From assembly GCA_963742955.1 (NCBI GenBank), contig CAVUOA010000008.1, positions 310,001 through 374,000 of the forward strand: a stretch of DNA of 64,000 nucleotides, in the 5' to 3' direction. Under the pieces are notes generated by a model that saw only the letters and a program-made list of their open reading frames with translations, had not been told where the DNA came from and did no database searches. Each line of letters opens with the position of its first letter. Position 1 is the first letter of the stretch. Both the position numbers and the translations under genes were made by a program. The DNA is from CAVUOA01 sp963742955. Its GTDB lineage: Bacteria > Bacteroidota > Ignavibacteria > Tepidaquicellales > OLB5. Shown one piece after another: positions 9,536 to 18,143 of the stretch.

Positions 9536-9788
9536 TTACCATTTGATGAACCAGCATTCAGACGCAGATTAAAAGATCAATTTTTGATTATATACGAACC
9601 CATAATGGGTTCGGCTTCAAATGGATTTTACTTATTCGTAACGGTATTTGCTGACTGTAATTGGTATTTAGGTCATTTACCGAAATTCAATTTCTTATAA
9701 GCTGACGGTAAAAGAAAACTTATCACATTTGAGCTTTAAACACAGAAAACGGTTTTTTTAAACTATTGTTATTCCAATAGCTTATTTT

Positions 9789-9855
9789 ATGATAATTGTC
9801 ATGTTTTTCCATGATTAGAATCATTGTTTAAAACCGCTAATTCCAGTTAATTTAG
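9789..9855 (+). promoter_or_regulatory. Double Crp/Fnr-like operator and promoter upstream of gdhA (module copy 1)
   Basis: The boxes ATGATAATTGTCAT (9789-9802) and ATGATTAGAATCAT (9811-9824) are spaced exactly 22 bp start to start, with the T-rich gap GTTTTTCC. TG follows the second box, then 21 nt, then TAATTTAG (9848-9855), one base off the TAnnTTTG consensus. The geometry is identical to the copies at 37239, 37463 and 38142. If used, it would give a gdhA leader of about 250 nt. An alternative Bacteroidota-type promoter lies at 9913-9944. Confidence 0.65.
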
Positions 9856-9912
9856 TACAGATAATTTTGGGAAAACAATCTATCAATCTGTATATAAATC
9901 ACTGATTTTAGG

Positions 9913-9944
9913 TTTGTAATGAATTGTTTTTCTCTATAATTTTG
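9913..9944 (+). promoter_or_regulatory. Possible second promoter of gdhA
   Basis: TTTG (9913-9916), a 20-nt spacer and TAATTTTG (9937-9944) fit the Bacteroidota housekeeping promoter. It lies 170 nt before the gdhA start. Such AT-rich words arise by chance, so this is tentative. Confidence 0.3.
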
Positions 9945-10055
9945 TAAGATAAACGACCTCAAGATTTTCAGAGAGTGAATACTCAATACACAATGCGGAT
10001 TTTTATATTACTCTTCATTAAATCAAATCAATTTAATTCCCATTTCTATAACCAT

Positions 10056-10091
10056 AAAGTGTTCCGCTTAATGCGGACATAAATAAACTTT
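10056..10091 (+). promoter_or_regulatory. Hairpin in the gdhA leader
   Basis: CCGC (10064-10067) pairs with GCGG (10073-10076) around TTAAT. An outer arm AAAGT (10056-10060) can pair with ACTTT (10087-10091), just before the ribosome site AAAGGAG. It may influence translation start; no known riboswitch was recognised. Confidence 0.25.
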
Positions 10092-10111
10092 ATCAAAGGA
10101 GATAAAAAAAC

Positions 10112-11467
10112 ATGTCAGTCATTAATGACGTAATTGAAAAGATTAAACAAAAAGACCCGAATCAACCGGAATTCCATCAGGCTGCGACCGAAGTTTTAAC
10201 AACATTGGAACCAACTGTGAAAAAGCATCCCGAGTTTGTGAAAGCAAAACTCTACGAGAGAATCGTAGAACCCGATAGAGTAATCATGTTCCGCGTTCCG
10301 TGGGTAAACGATAGCGGCGAAGTTCAGGTTAACCGCGGATTCAGAATCGAATTCAACAGCGCAATCGGTCCTTACAAAGGCGGATTGAGATTCCATCCTT
10401 CGGTAAACCTCGGAATATTGAAGTTCCTCGGTTTTGAGCAAATCTTCAAAAATGCTCTTACCACACTTCCGATGGGCGGCGGAAAAGGCGGAAGCGATTT
10501 CGACCCCAAAGGAAAATCTGATGACGAAGTTATGAGATTCTGCCAGGCTTTCATGAGAGAACTCTTCAGGCACATTGGTCCGGATAGAGACGTTCCCGCA
10601 GGCGATATTGGCGTTGGCGGAAGAGAAATCGGTTACATGTTCGGATACTACAAAAAAATAGTTAATGAACATACCGGCGTTCTAACAGGCAAAGGCCTTG
10701 AATACGGCGGAAGCTTAATAAGACCCGAAGCAACAGGTTACGGTACAGTTTATTTCGCAGCAGAAATGCTTGCAACAAGAAAGCTCGATTTCAAAGGCAA
10801 GAGAGTTGCAGTCAGCGGTTCAGGAAACGTATCACAGTATGCAATAGAGAAAGTTAACCAGCTCGGCGGAAAAGCAATCACGATGTCTGATTCAAACGGC
10901 ACAATAGTTGACGATGGCGGAATAACAGGCGAGAAATGGGATTTCTTAATGGACCTCAAGAACGTAAGAAGAGGAAGAATAAAAGAATATGCTGATAAAT
11001 ACGGCGTAAAATATTATGAAGGCAAGAGCGTTTGGGATGTTATAGTTGAGCAGGGCTTAAAGGTTGATATAGCTTTACCGTGCGCAACACAGAACGAATT
11101 GAATGCAAAACACGCTGAAGGTTTGGTAAAAGCAGGATGCTACCTCGTATCAGAAGGCGCAAACATGCCCTCAAACTTAGAGGCAATCAAGATTTACCAG
11201 GATAATAACTTCCTGTACGGACCGGCAAAAGCAGCTAACGCAGGCGGCGTTGCGGTATCGGGTCTTGAAATGAGCCAGAACAGCCAGAGACTTTCATGGA
11301 CAAGAGAAGAAGTTGATGCAAAATTACTGTGGATTATGAAGAGCATTCACTCAGCATGCCTTAATGCTGCTGAAACTTACGGAAAGAAAGGCGATTACCT
11401 CACAGGCGCAAACATTGCCGGCTTTATTAAAGTAGCCAATGCAATGCTCGCTTACGGTATTGTATAA
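10112..11467 (+). CDS. gdhA: NADP-type glutamate dehydrogenase
   Basis: 451 residues, the standard length of the hexameric bacterial NADP-dependent enzyme. Landmarks are FNSAIGPYKGGLRFHPSVN, the catalytic-lysine segment PMGGGKGGSDFDPKGK, the nucleotide-binding GSGNVSQYAIEKVNQLGG and the late PAKAANAGGVAVSGLEMSQN. It interconverts glutamate and 2-oxoglutarate plus ammonium in the cytoplasm. Next to 2-oxoacid ferredoxin oxidoreductase genes elsewhere in the window, a catabolic direction is plausible. The ribosome site AAAGGAG lies 12 nt before ATG. The leader carries a double operator shared with the Kor/PFOR block (9789-9855). A strong terminator follows at 11521. Confidence 0.97.
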   Translation: MSVINDVIEKIKQKDPNQPEFHQAATEVLTTLEPTVKKHPEFVKAKLYERIVEPDRVIMFRVPWVNDSGEVQVNRGFRIEFNSAIGPYKGGLRFHPSVNLGILKFLGFEQIFKNALTTLPMGGGKGGSDFDPKGKSDDEVMRFCQAFMRELFRHIGPDRDVPAGDIGVGGREIGYMFGYYKKIVNEHTGVLTGKGLEYGGSLIRPEATGYGTVYFAAEMLATRKLDFKGKRVAVSGSGNVSQYAIEKVNQLGGKAITMSDSNGTIVDDGGITGEKWDFLMDLKNVRRGRIKEYADKYGVKYYEGKSVWDVIVEQGLKVDIALPCATQNELNAKHAEGLVKAGCYLVSEGANMPSNLEAIKIYQDNNFLYGPAKAANAGGVAVSGLEMSQNSQRLSWTREEVDAKLLWIMKSIHSACLNAAETYGKKGDYLTGANIAGFIKVANAMLAYGIV

Positions 11468-11520
11468 TAAATACTCCTATGCTGTTATTATTACTAAATA
11501 TTGATATGTGATGTTTTATT

Positions 11521-11558
11521 GAAGAGGCAAAGTATATTCGCTTTGCCTCTTCGTGTTT
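11521..11558 (+). terminator. Terminator after gdhA
   Basis: GAAGAGGCAAAG (11521-11532) pairs perfectly with CTTTGCCTCTTC (11541-11552) around an 8-nt loop; a short T-rich stretch follows. A 12-bp perfect stem 54 nt after gdhA is strong support, though the T-run is weak. Confidence 0.8.
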
Positions 11559-11593
11559 TATGAAAATTATTGCGAATAAAACCAGTTAAACCA

Positions 11594-12130
11594 ATGCGAA
11601 TAGCCAGAATACAAAAAAGAACAGATTCTTTAAACGGATACAAAGCAGTTGACCTCTCACTGCTTGATGAGCTTATAAAAAAATATAAAGGCAAAAGAGG
11701 AAACATGATTCCCCTTCTTCAGGGAACACAGGCCATTTACGGTTTTTTGCCGAAAGAAGCATTTACAAAAATTGCAAATGAGACCGGCTTAAAGCTAAAC
11801 CAGATGTACGGCGTAGCAACGTTTTACGCGCAGTTCAGGCTTCACCCGGTAGGAAAGCATATAATAAGAGTTTGCCACGGCACAGCATGCCATGTACAAA
11901 ATGCAACTGCAATCACAGAAGACCTTAAAGACGAGCTTAACGTCAAAGACGGCGAGACAACTCCTGACGGCGTATTTACTCTTGAATCGGTTGCGTGTCT
12001 CGGGTGCTGTTCACTCGCACCGGTTATGATGATTGGCGATGAAACCTACGGCAAACTCACCGGCAAAAGCGCCGTTAAAACTATAAAAGATATCAGACGC
12101 AAAGAAACATTAGAGCAAAATTTAAATTGA
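11594..12130 (+). CDS. NuoE-like [2Fe-2S] subunit of a flavin/FeS oxidoreductase
   Basis: 178 residues from ATG 11594; a TTG 24 nt upstream is a weaker start. The fold is the thioredoxin-like ferredoxin of complex I subunit NuoE and of HydC/HndA-type hydrogenase subunits. Cys ligands are in CHGTACH and CLGCC. The stretch QMYGVATFYAQFRLHPVGKHIIRVCHG is typical. It passes electrons within a NADH-linked complex. It starts a three-gene set with a NuoF-like subunit (22 nt downstream) and a NuoG-GltD-type subunit. No membrane subunits of complex I are nearby, so this is a soluble NAD(P)H-ferredoxin type complex rather than respiratory complex I. Confidence 0.9.
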   Translation: MRIARIQKRTDSLNGYKAVDLSLLDELIKKYKGKRGNMIPLLQGTQAIYGFLPKEAFTKIANETGLKLNQMYGVATFYAQFRLHPVGKHIIRVCHGTACHVQNATAITEDLKDELNVKDGETTPDGVFTLESVACLGCCSLAPVMMIGDETYGKLTGKSAVKTIKDIRRKETLEQNLN

Positions 12131-12152
12131 ATTTAATACTCTCTTAAGCAAT

Positions 12153-13931
12153 ATGGTAAAACCAAAAGTAATAGTAGGACTCGGAAGCTGCGGACTTGCT
12201 GCAGGCGCGGGTAAAGTTTACGATGAAATAAAACGTATTAAAGAAGCTGACGGGCTGGATTTTGACCTCGGCAAAACCAGCTGTGTGGGTATGTGTTTCA
12301 ATGAGCCTTTAGTGGAAATACTGGATGACTCCGGTTCTTATCTTTACGGAAATGTTGACGTAAAGAAAATTGACGAGATTTTAGACAAGCACATTGTAAA
12401 GTACTCTCCTGTAAAAGAATATATAGTAAAATCAGATAAGTTTGAAACAAAGGATTCCCATTTTATCGACGGGCAGGTAAGAATTGCGCTCCGCAATTGC
12501 GGTCAGATGGACCCCGAATCGATTGAAGAATATGAAGCAAGAGACGGCTATAAATCGATTAAGAGAATTCTGGATGAGAAAATAAAACCCGAAGATGTAA
12601 TTAAAACCGTGCTCGATTCCGGTTTGCGCGGAAGAGGCGGCGCAGGATTTCCGACGGGAATGAAATGGAAATTGGCATCCAACAACAGCGGAAAAGAAAA
12701 GTTTATTATCTGCAATGCCGATGAAGGCGACCCCGGCGCATTTATGGACAGGTCAATCCTCGAAGGCGACCCGCATGCTGTACTTGAAGGAATGATAATA
12801 GGCGCTTATGCTATCGGCGCAACCGCAGGTGTTATTTACTGCCGCGCTGAATACCCGCTTGCTATAAAGAGACTTAACATTGCTCTTGCACAGGCGCGTG
12901 AAAAAGGTTACCTGGGAGAAAATATATTCGGCTCCGAAGGGTTTAACTTAGATATATTTATTAAAGAAGGCGCAGGAGCATTCGTTTGCGGTGAAGAAAC
13001 TGCGCTCATGGCATCAATCGAAGGCAAGCGCGGAATGCCTACAAAACGCCCCCCCTACCCTGCTGTATCAGGTTTATGGAAATCACCCAGCAATATTAAT
13101 AACGTTGAAACATACGCCAATGTACCGTGGATAGTGCTTAACGGTTCGGCCGCATATGCAAAATACGGCACTGAAAAATCTAAAGGAACAAAAGTATTTG
13201 CCTTAACCGGCAAAATTAAAAACGGCGGGCTGGTCGAAGTGCCTATGGGCATTACCATTAAAGAAATTGTATACGACCTCGGCGGCGGTATAATAGATGA
13301 TAAGAAATTTAAAGCGGTGCAGATTGGCGGACCATCAGGCGGATGCATACCGGAATATCTTTCCGATACAATGATAGATTATGATTCAGTTACGGCAACC
13401 GGCGCAATTATGGGTTCGGGCGGATTAGTGGTAATGGATGAAACTACATGTGTTGTGGATATAGCAAAGTTCTTCCTTGATTTTACTCAAAAAGAATCAT
13501 GCGGAAAATGTACTTTCTGCCGCGTAGGAACAAAGCGTATGCTTGAGATTCTCACAAGAATTACCGAAGGCAACGGAAAAGAAGGCGATATTGAAATGCT
13601 TGAGGAACTTGCAGTTCAAATCAGGGATAATTCACTCTGCGGGCTGGGACAATCAGCGCCGAATCCCGTGCTTACCACTATCAAGTATTTCCGTGATGAA
13701 TACGAAGCTCATATCAGGGATAAAAAATGCCCCGCGCTTAAATGCAAAGAGCTTCTTACCTATACTGTTATTGCCGATAAATGCACGGGCTGCGTTGTCT
13801 GCAAACGCGGGTGTCCCGTAAACGCAATCGACGGTGATAAGAAAGTAGTTCATTTTATACACCAGGAGCTTTGCACAAAATGCGGTGTTTGTTATACAAA
13901 GTGCAAGTTCGATGCAATATCAATTAATTAG
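12153..13931 (+). CDS. NuoF-like NADH/FMN subunit with extra N- and C-terminal FeS domains
   Basis: 592 residues in four parts. Residues 1-85 are a second thioredoxin-like [2Fe-2S] domain (GSCGLAAGAGKVYDE, then CVGMCFNEP). About 110-420 is the NADH/FMN core (GLRGRGGAGFPTGMKWKL, CNADEGDPGAFMDRS, VCGEETALMASIEGKRG) followed by the SLBB segment. About 440-525 is the [4Fe-4S] domain (ESCGKCTFCRVGTKRMLEIL). Residues 535-592 are a 2x[4Fe-4S] ferredoxin tail (CTGCVVCKRGCP, CTKCGVCYTKC). This layout matches HydB/HndC/NuoF-type subunits of soluble, often electron-bifurcating, enzymes. It binds NADH and feeds the FeS chain. It lies between the NuoE-like and NuoG-GltD-like genes with short gaps, so the three form one operon. 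Confidence 0.92.
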   Translation: MVKPKVIVGLGSCGLAAGAGKVYDEIKRIKEADGLDFDLGKTSCVGMCFNEPLVEILDDSGSYLYGNVDVKKIDEILDKHIVKYSPVKEYIVKSDKFETKDSHFIDGQVRIALRNCGQMDPESIEEYEARDGYKSIKRILDEKIKPEDVIKTVLDSGLRGRGGAGFPTGMKWKLASNNSGKEKFIICNADEGDPGAFMDRSILEGDPHAVLEGMIIGAYAIGATAGVIYCRAEYPLAIKRLNIALAQAREKGYLGENIFGSEGFNLDIFIKEGAGAFVCGEETALMASIEGKRGMPTKRPPYPAVSGLWKSPSNINNVETYANVPWIVLNGSAAYAKYGTEKSKGTKVFALTGKIKNGGLVEVPMGITIKEIVYDLGGGIIDDKKFKAVQIGGPSGGCIPEYLSDTMIDYDSVTATGAIMGSGGLVVMDETTCVVDIAKFFLDFTQKESCGKCTFCRVGTKRMLEILTRITEGNGKEGDIEMLEELAVQIRDNSLCGLGQSAPNPVLTTIKYFRDEYEAHIRDKKCPALKCKELLTYTVIADKCTGCVVCKRGCPVNAIDGDKKVVHFIHQELCTKCGVCYTKCKFDAISIN

Positions 13932-13963
13932 AGTTTAAAATACAGAATATCTTATTTGTGAAT

Positions 13964-16900
13964 ATGGACAAACTTAACATAGTACTTAACGGTAAAATAG
14001 TCGAAGGACATAAAGGCGAATCGATACTGGAAATGTGCAGGCGTTACGGAATAGAAATTCCTACCTTGTGCCATGATGAAAGGCTTGAACCGTTTTCATC
14101 ATGCTACCTGTGCGTGGTCGAAGTTGAAGGAATGAAAGGCTTGCAGCCCTCATGTTCTACCAAAGTTAATGAAGGGATGAAAATCAACACAAGCAATGAC
14201 CGTGTTGAAAAAGCGCGCAAGATGGCTCTCGATTTGCTTTTAAGCAACCATTATGCTGATTGCACTGCGCCGTGCAAGCAAACATGTCCCGCAGGTGTTG
14301 ACGTACAGGCGTATATTGCTTTTATTGATAAAGGCATGTACCGTGAAGCTGTAGAGGCAATTAAGAAAACAAATCCCCTGCCCGCAATTTGCGGAAGAGT
14401 ATGCGTAAGACCGTGCGAAGTTGCATGCAGAAGAAATCTTGTGGAAGGCGAAGCAGTAGGAATTGATTACCTGAAACGTTATGCTTCCGATATAGATTTG
14501 CAATCCGAAGATAAGTTTGTTCCGGAAGTAAAACCAAAAACAGGTAAGAAGGCTGCGGTAATCGGCGCGGGTCCCGGAGGATTAACGTCAGCCTACTATT
14601 TAGCCATTGAAGGGCATGACGTAGAGATATTCGAAGCAAGTCCTGCAGCAGGCGGAATGCTCCGCTACGGGATTCCTCCTTATAGATTGCCCAATGAAAT
14701 AATAGATGCAGAAGTAAAAAATATTACCGATTTAGGACCGAAAATTAATTTCAATAAAAGGCTTGGTGAAAATGTTTCTTATAAGGAATTAAAAGAAAAA
14801 TTCGATTCGGTTATACTTACAATCGGCTCACAAAACGGAACAAGCATAGGCTGTGAAGGCGATGATGCCGGCAACGTGCTTTCGGGAATAGATTTCCTTC
14901 GCAATATGGAAATGACCGCGCAGAAGTATGACTTCACAGGAAAGACGGTTGCGGTTATCGGCGGAGGCAATACCGCTATGGATTGCTGCAGAACTGCAAA
15001 GAGATGCGGCGCTGAAAAAGTGTATGTCATATACAGAAGAACTGAAAAAGAAATGCCTGCAAACCCGATTGAAATTCATGAATCGAAGCTTGAAGGCATC
15101 GAATACATGTTCCTCACGGCGCCTTCGAAAGTAAATAAAGATAAAAACGGCAATTTGAAAACACTTACCTGCATTAAAATGCAGCTTGGCGAACCTGATG
15201 CTTCGGGAAGAAGAAGACCGGTTAAAATTGACGGCTCGGAATTTGAAATCGAACTCGACTATATATTAGCGGCGATAGGACAAAAAACAGTAGTTAATTT
15301 CATAGATGATATTAATTCAAATGCAGAAAATAAATTAGAGCTTACAAAGTGGGGCGATATACTTGCCGATAAGAAAACTCTTGAAACTTCCATTAAAGGA
15401 GTGTTTGCGGCAGGCGATGGCGTTACAGGCCCCGCTACTTTAATTGAAGCAATTGCGCAGGGCAGAAGAGCCGCTATCAGCAGCCACCAGTATATGATGG
15501 GACTTCCTATCGAGCCGGAAAAATTTGAATTTATAAGTAAGCGGGATAATTTCCAGCAGCAGGTGCCTGATGATTACATAGATTCGTATCTCAAACAGAT
15601 GCGCGAGGATATGCCGACTATCGACCCGAAGAAGCGTACCAATTTTAATGAAGTTGAACTGGGCTACTCACACGAAACGGCTTTAAAAGAAGCGCTTAGA
15701 TGCCTTGAGTGCGGATGCGCTGAGTATTACACCTGCAAGCTGAAAGAATACGCCACCGAGTACAAGGCTGACCAGAAGAAATACGCATGGGATTTCAAGA
15801 AATTTTTTGTTGACTTCTCTCACCCCTTTATTGAAATCGACAGCAACAAATGCATCCTTTGCTCAAGGTGTGTAAGAATATGCAGCGAAGTAGTCGGAGC
15901 AAATGCGCTGGGACTCGTAAACCGCGGTTTTGAAACATTCGTTGCGCCAAGCATGCGGGATTCTCTCGCAGATACCGATTGTGAATCCTGCGGTATGTGC
16001 ATTTCAACTTGTCCCACCGGTGCAATCTCCGAAAACGTTCCGTTTAAGCCGGGTCCGTTTAAAACAGATACAGTAGATACGGTTTGTAACTATTGCTCGG
16101 TCGGATGCGAGATTACGCTTCATTACAAAAACGGTTTCTTCCTGAAAGCGGAAGGTAAGCACGGCTTAATCAATAAAGACGGCAACCTTTGCAAATACGG
16201 CAAGTTCGGCTACAGGTATTTGAATGACGGTAACAGGATATTGAAACCATTACTGAAGAAAGACGGGGTTTTTAAGGAAATCAGTTATGAAGAAGCCTAT
16301 AAAGTTATTAATGAAAAAATAAAATCGGTTAAACCCGATGAGAACGCTGTTTATGTTGGCGCAAGGCTGACAAATGAAGAAATGTTCCTTGCCGGAAAGC
16401 TGGCTAAAGACGGAATCAAAACACCGAACCTGACAAGCTTCCACTACATGAACCGAAACGGCGGGTATTCTAATAATTACATGGCAAATGTTCCGTTTGA
16501 GCAAATACCGGGAGCAAAGAAGATTTATTTCATCGGCTCTGATATAAACGAGGAAAATGCAGTAGTTGGATTTATGGCAAACAATGCAAAATACAGAAAC
16601 GGCGCAGAACTGATACTTGTCAATAACGGAACTGAAAGCCATATGGATAAAAAAGCTGATAAGGTTATCAACATCAAATCATACTATCATTTCATAAAAG
16701 CATTAAGCTATTACATTCTCTCCGAAGGTCTTGAAAACAAAATGTTCTTAAATGATAACTGCGGCGGGTTTGAGGATTATAAATACAAAATTCTAAGTGA
16801 AGATTATAACACACTGCTAAAAGCATCCGGAATAGACTGCGAGCAGTCATTAATCGATATAGCCGCCGGGTTCAATAATGAACCTAACGCAATTATAATA

Positions 16901-17599
16901 TTTTCCGAAAAACATCTTTCTGCAAACGCATGCAAAGAGCTGTTTAACCTGTGCATGATAACAGGAAAGCTCGGCAAGACTTCAAGCGGGCTTGTTTCAC
17001 TGAAAGAGAAAAATAATTCACAGGGATTATTCGATACCGGTATCACAGGCTTTGATGACCGACAGCTTTTCCTGTTAAATAAGGGCAAGATTAAGAACGC
17101 ATTTATATTTCGGAGAAGACCCTATGGGATGCGCAATAGATAAAGAAGAAATGATAAACATTCTTTCTAAAATAGAGTTTACCGTTGTGCAGGATTACTT
17201 TATGTCAGACACCGCATTTGCAGCAGACCTCGTTCTGCCGGCCTCCGTTCCGGTTGAAACAGGCGGAAGCTACACCAACACACAGAAATTTATTCAGCAG
17301 TTTGCAGGCGGAATCAAGCCGAAAGTTAAGCCATCGTTCAAACAGTTAATTGAGATTCTTGGCATTAATGGGAATTAAAATTAAGTCCGGATACTATTGA
17401 CGAAGTAATGATGGAAAGAATTTCTTCATTGCCGCAGCAGGAAGAAAAGGAAAAGAAGTTTAGCCTCACATATACCGAAGAACATAATTATGCGAGAATG
17501 TTCAGCCACGGATGTGATTACCTTGTGAAAAAATTCGATGATGAATTTACAGAAGCATTTAAAGCAACAGAAACAATAACAACAAACGCAGAAGTATAA
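13964..17599 (+). CDS. NuoG-like FeS / GltD-like flavin / molybdopterin-oxidoreductase-like fusion, two frameshifts near the end
   Basis: ATG 13964 is preferred over the GTG two codons upstream. The open frame runs to 17143. The end continues in a second frame (about 17112-17378, GEDPMGCAIDKEEM...) and a third (to 17599, KLSPDTIDEVMMER...). One extra T in ATATTTCGG explains the first break. Order: [2Fe-2S] ferredoxin (residues 1-80), GltD-like FAD and NAD(P)H domains (about 195-500; VIGAGPGGLTSAYYLA, VIGGGNTAMDCCRTAKR, GVFAAGDGVTGPATLIEA), two [4Fe-4S] motifs (about 630-690), then a molybdopterin-enzyme domain with CNYCSVGC. In that domain no Cys or Sec stands where formate dehydrogenases have their catalytic residue, so formate oxidation is unlikely. 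It probably couples NADH, NADPH and ferredoxin. About 1212 residues in total. Confidence 0.87.
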
Positions 17600-17601
17600 A
17601 C

Positions 17602-18057
17602 ATGACAAATTTCAGTTCAATGGATGAAGTTCTTGATTTCGCAATGAAACAGGAACAGGCAGCAGTCGATTTCTACAACAGCCTGTCTACAAAGACAGAA
17701 AACCCGGAAATGCGGGATGTGTTCCATGAGTTTGCGCTCGAGGAAATAAAACATAAGGCGCGCCTGCAGAATATTAAAGACCAGAAGCTTTTTATAATGC
17801 CTGCAGATAAAGTTGCCGATTTGAAAATAGGTGACTATGTAGAGGCGGTGGTTCCAACTGATGATATGGATTACAGAGATGCGCTTGTACTCGCCATGAA
17901 ACGCGAGAAATCGGCATTTATACTCTATACAAAGCTTGCAGAAAAAACTGAAGATACCGAACTGAAGGAAGTGTTTCAATCGCTTGCGCTGGAAGAATCA
18001 CGCCATAAACTGAGATTTGAAGTAGAGTATGATGAGTATATAATGAAGGAAAATTAA
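17602..18057 (+). CDS. Rubrerythrin-like ferritin-fold protein (no rubredoxin domain)
   Basis: 151 residues, starting 2 nt after the preceding gene, so probably co-transcribed and translationally coupled. It has two repeats of a helix with Glu followed by ExxH: FALEEIKHKARL near residue 50 and LALEESRHKLRF near residue 135. Further Glu residues stand at EQAAVDFYN and EKSAFILYT. This is the di-iron site pattern of the rubrerythrin/ferritin-like family. The C-terminal rubredoxin domain of classical rubrerythrin is missing. Likely roles are peroxide reduction or iron handling that protects the oxygen-sensitive FeS complex encoded upstream. Partner and activity are inferred. Confidence 0.85.
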   Translation: MTNFSSMDEVLDFAMKQEQAAVDFYNSLSTKTENPEMRDVFHEFALEEIKHKARLQNIKDQKLFIMPADKVADLKIGDYVEAVVPTDDMDYRDALVLAMKREKSAFILYTKLAEKTEDTELKEVFQSLALEESRHKLRFEVEYDEYIMKEN

Positions 18058-18062
18058 AAATT

Positions 18063-18090
18063 GTCATTTCCCAGCGAAGACAGGAATCTG
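18063..18090. repeat. Short dispersed repeat of the GTCATTTCC..GGAATCTG type
   Basis: This stretch begins GTCATTTCCCAGCGAAGA and ends GGAATCTG, with an imperfect palindrome. It resembles common GTCATTCCCGCG...GGAATC intergenic repeats. It sits between convergent genes just before the shared terminator. Confidence 0.4.
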
Positions 18091-18107
18091 ATTATAAAAT
18101 GAAAATT

Positions 18108-18143
18108 GATTCCATTTTTTAATAAAGATGGAATCTTTTTTTT
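18108..18143. terminator. Bidirectional terminator between convergent genes
   Basis: GATTCCAT (18108-18115) pairs perfectly with ATGGAATC (18128-18135), followed by eight T residues on the plus strand. On the minus strand the stem is followed by a T-rich stretch. It serves the rubrerythrin gene (plus) and the PPDK_N-type gene (minus). Confidence 0.85.

Noticed and set aside
9329..10111. A hidden gene or small RNA in the 783-bp gap before gdhA
   Set aside because: No open frame with ribosome site and no strong hairpin with T-run was seen apart from the operator, promoter and repeat listed.
10196..10672. Long open frame antisense to gdhA (and similar ones antisense to korA, malic enzyme, PFOR)
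   Set aside because: No ribosome site, no recognisable domain, and it mirrors the codon pattern of a certain gene on the other strand.
13964..17599. Annotation of the NuoG-GltD-Mo-like fusion as an active formate dehydrogenase
   Set aside because: The segment that should hold the catalytic Cys or Sec has neither, and no in-frame TGA occurs there.
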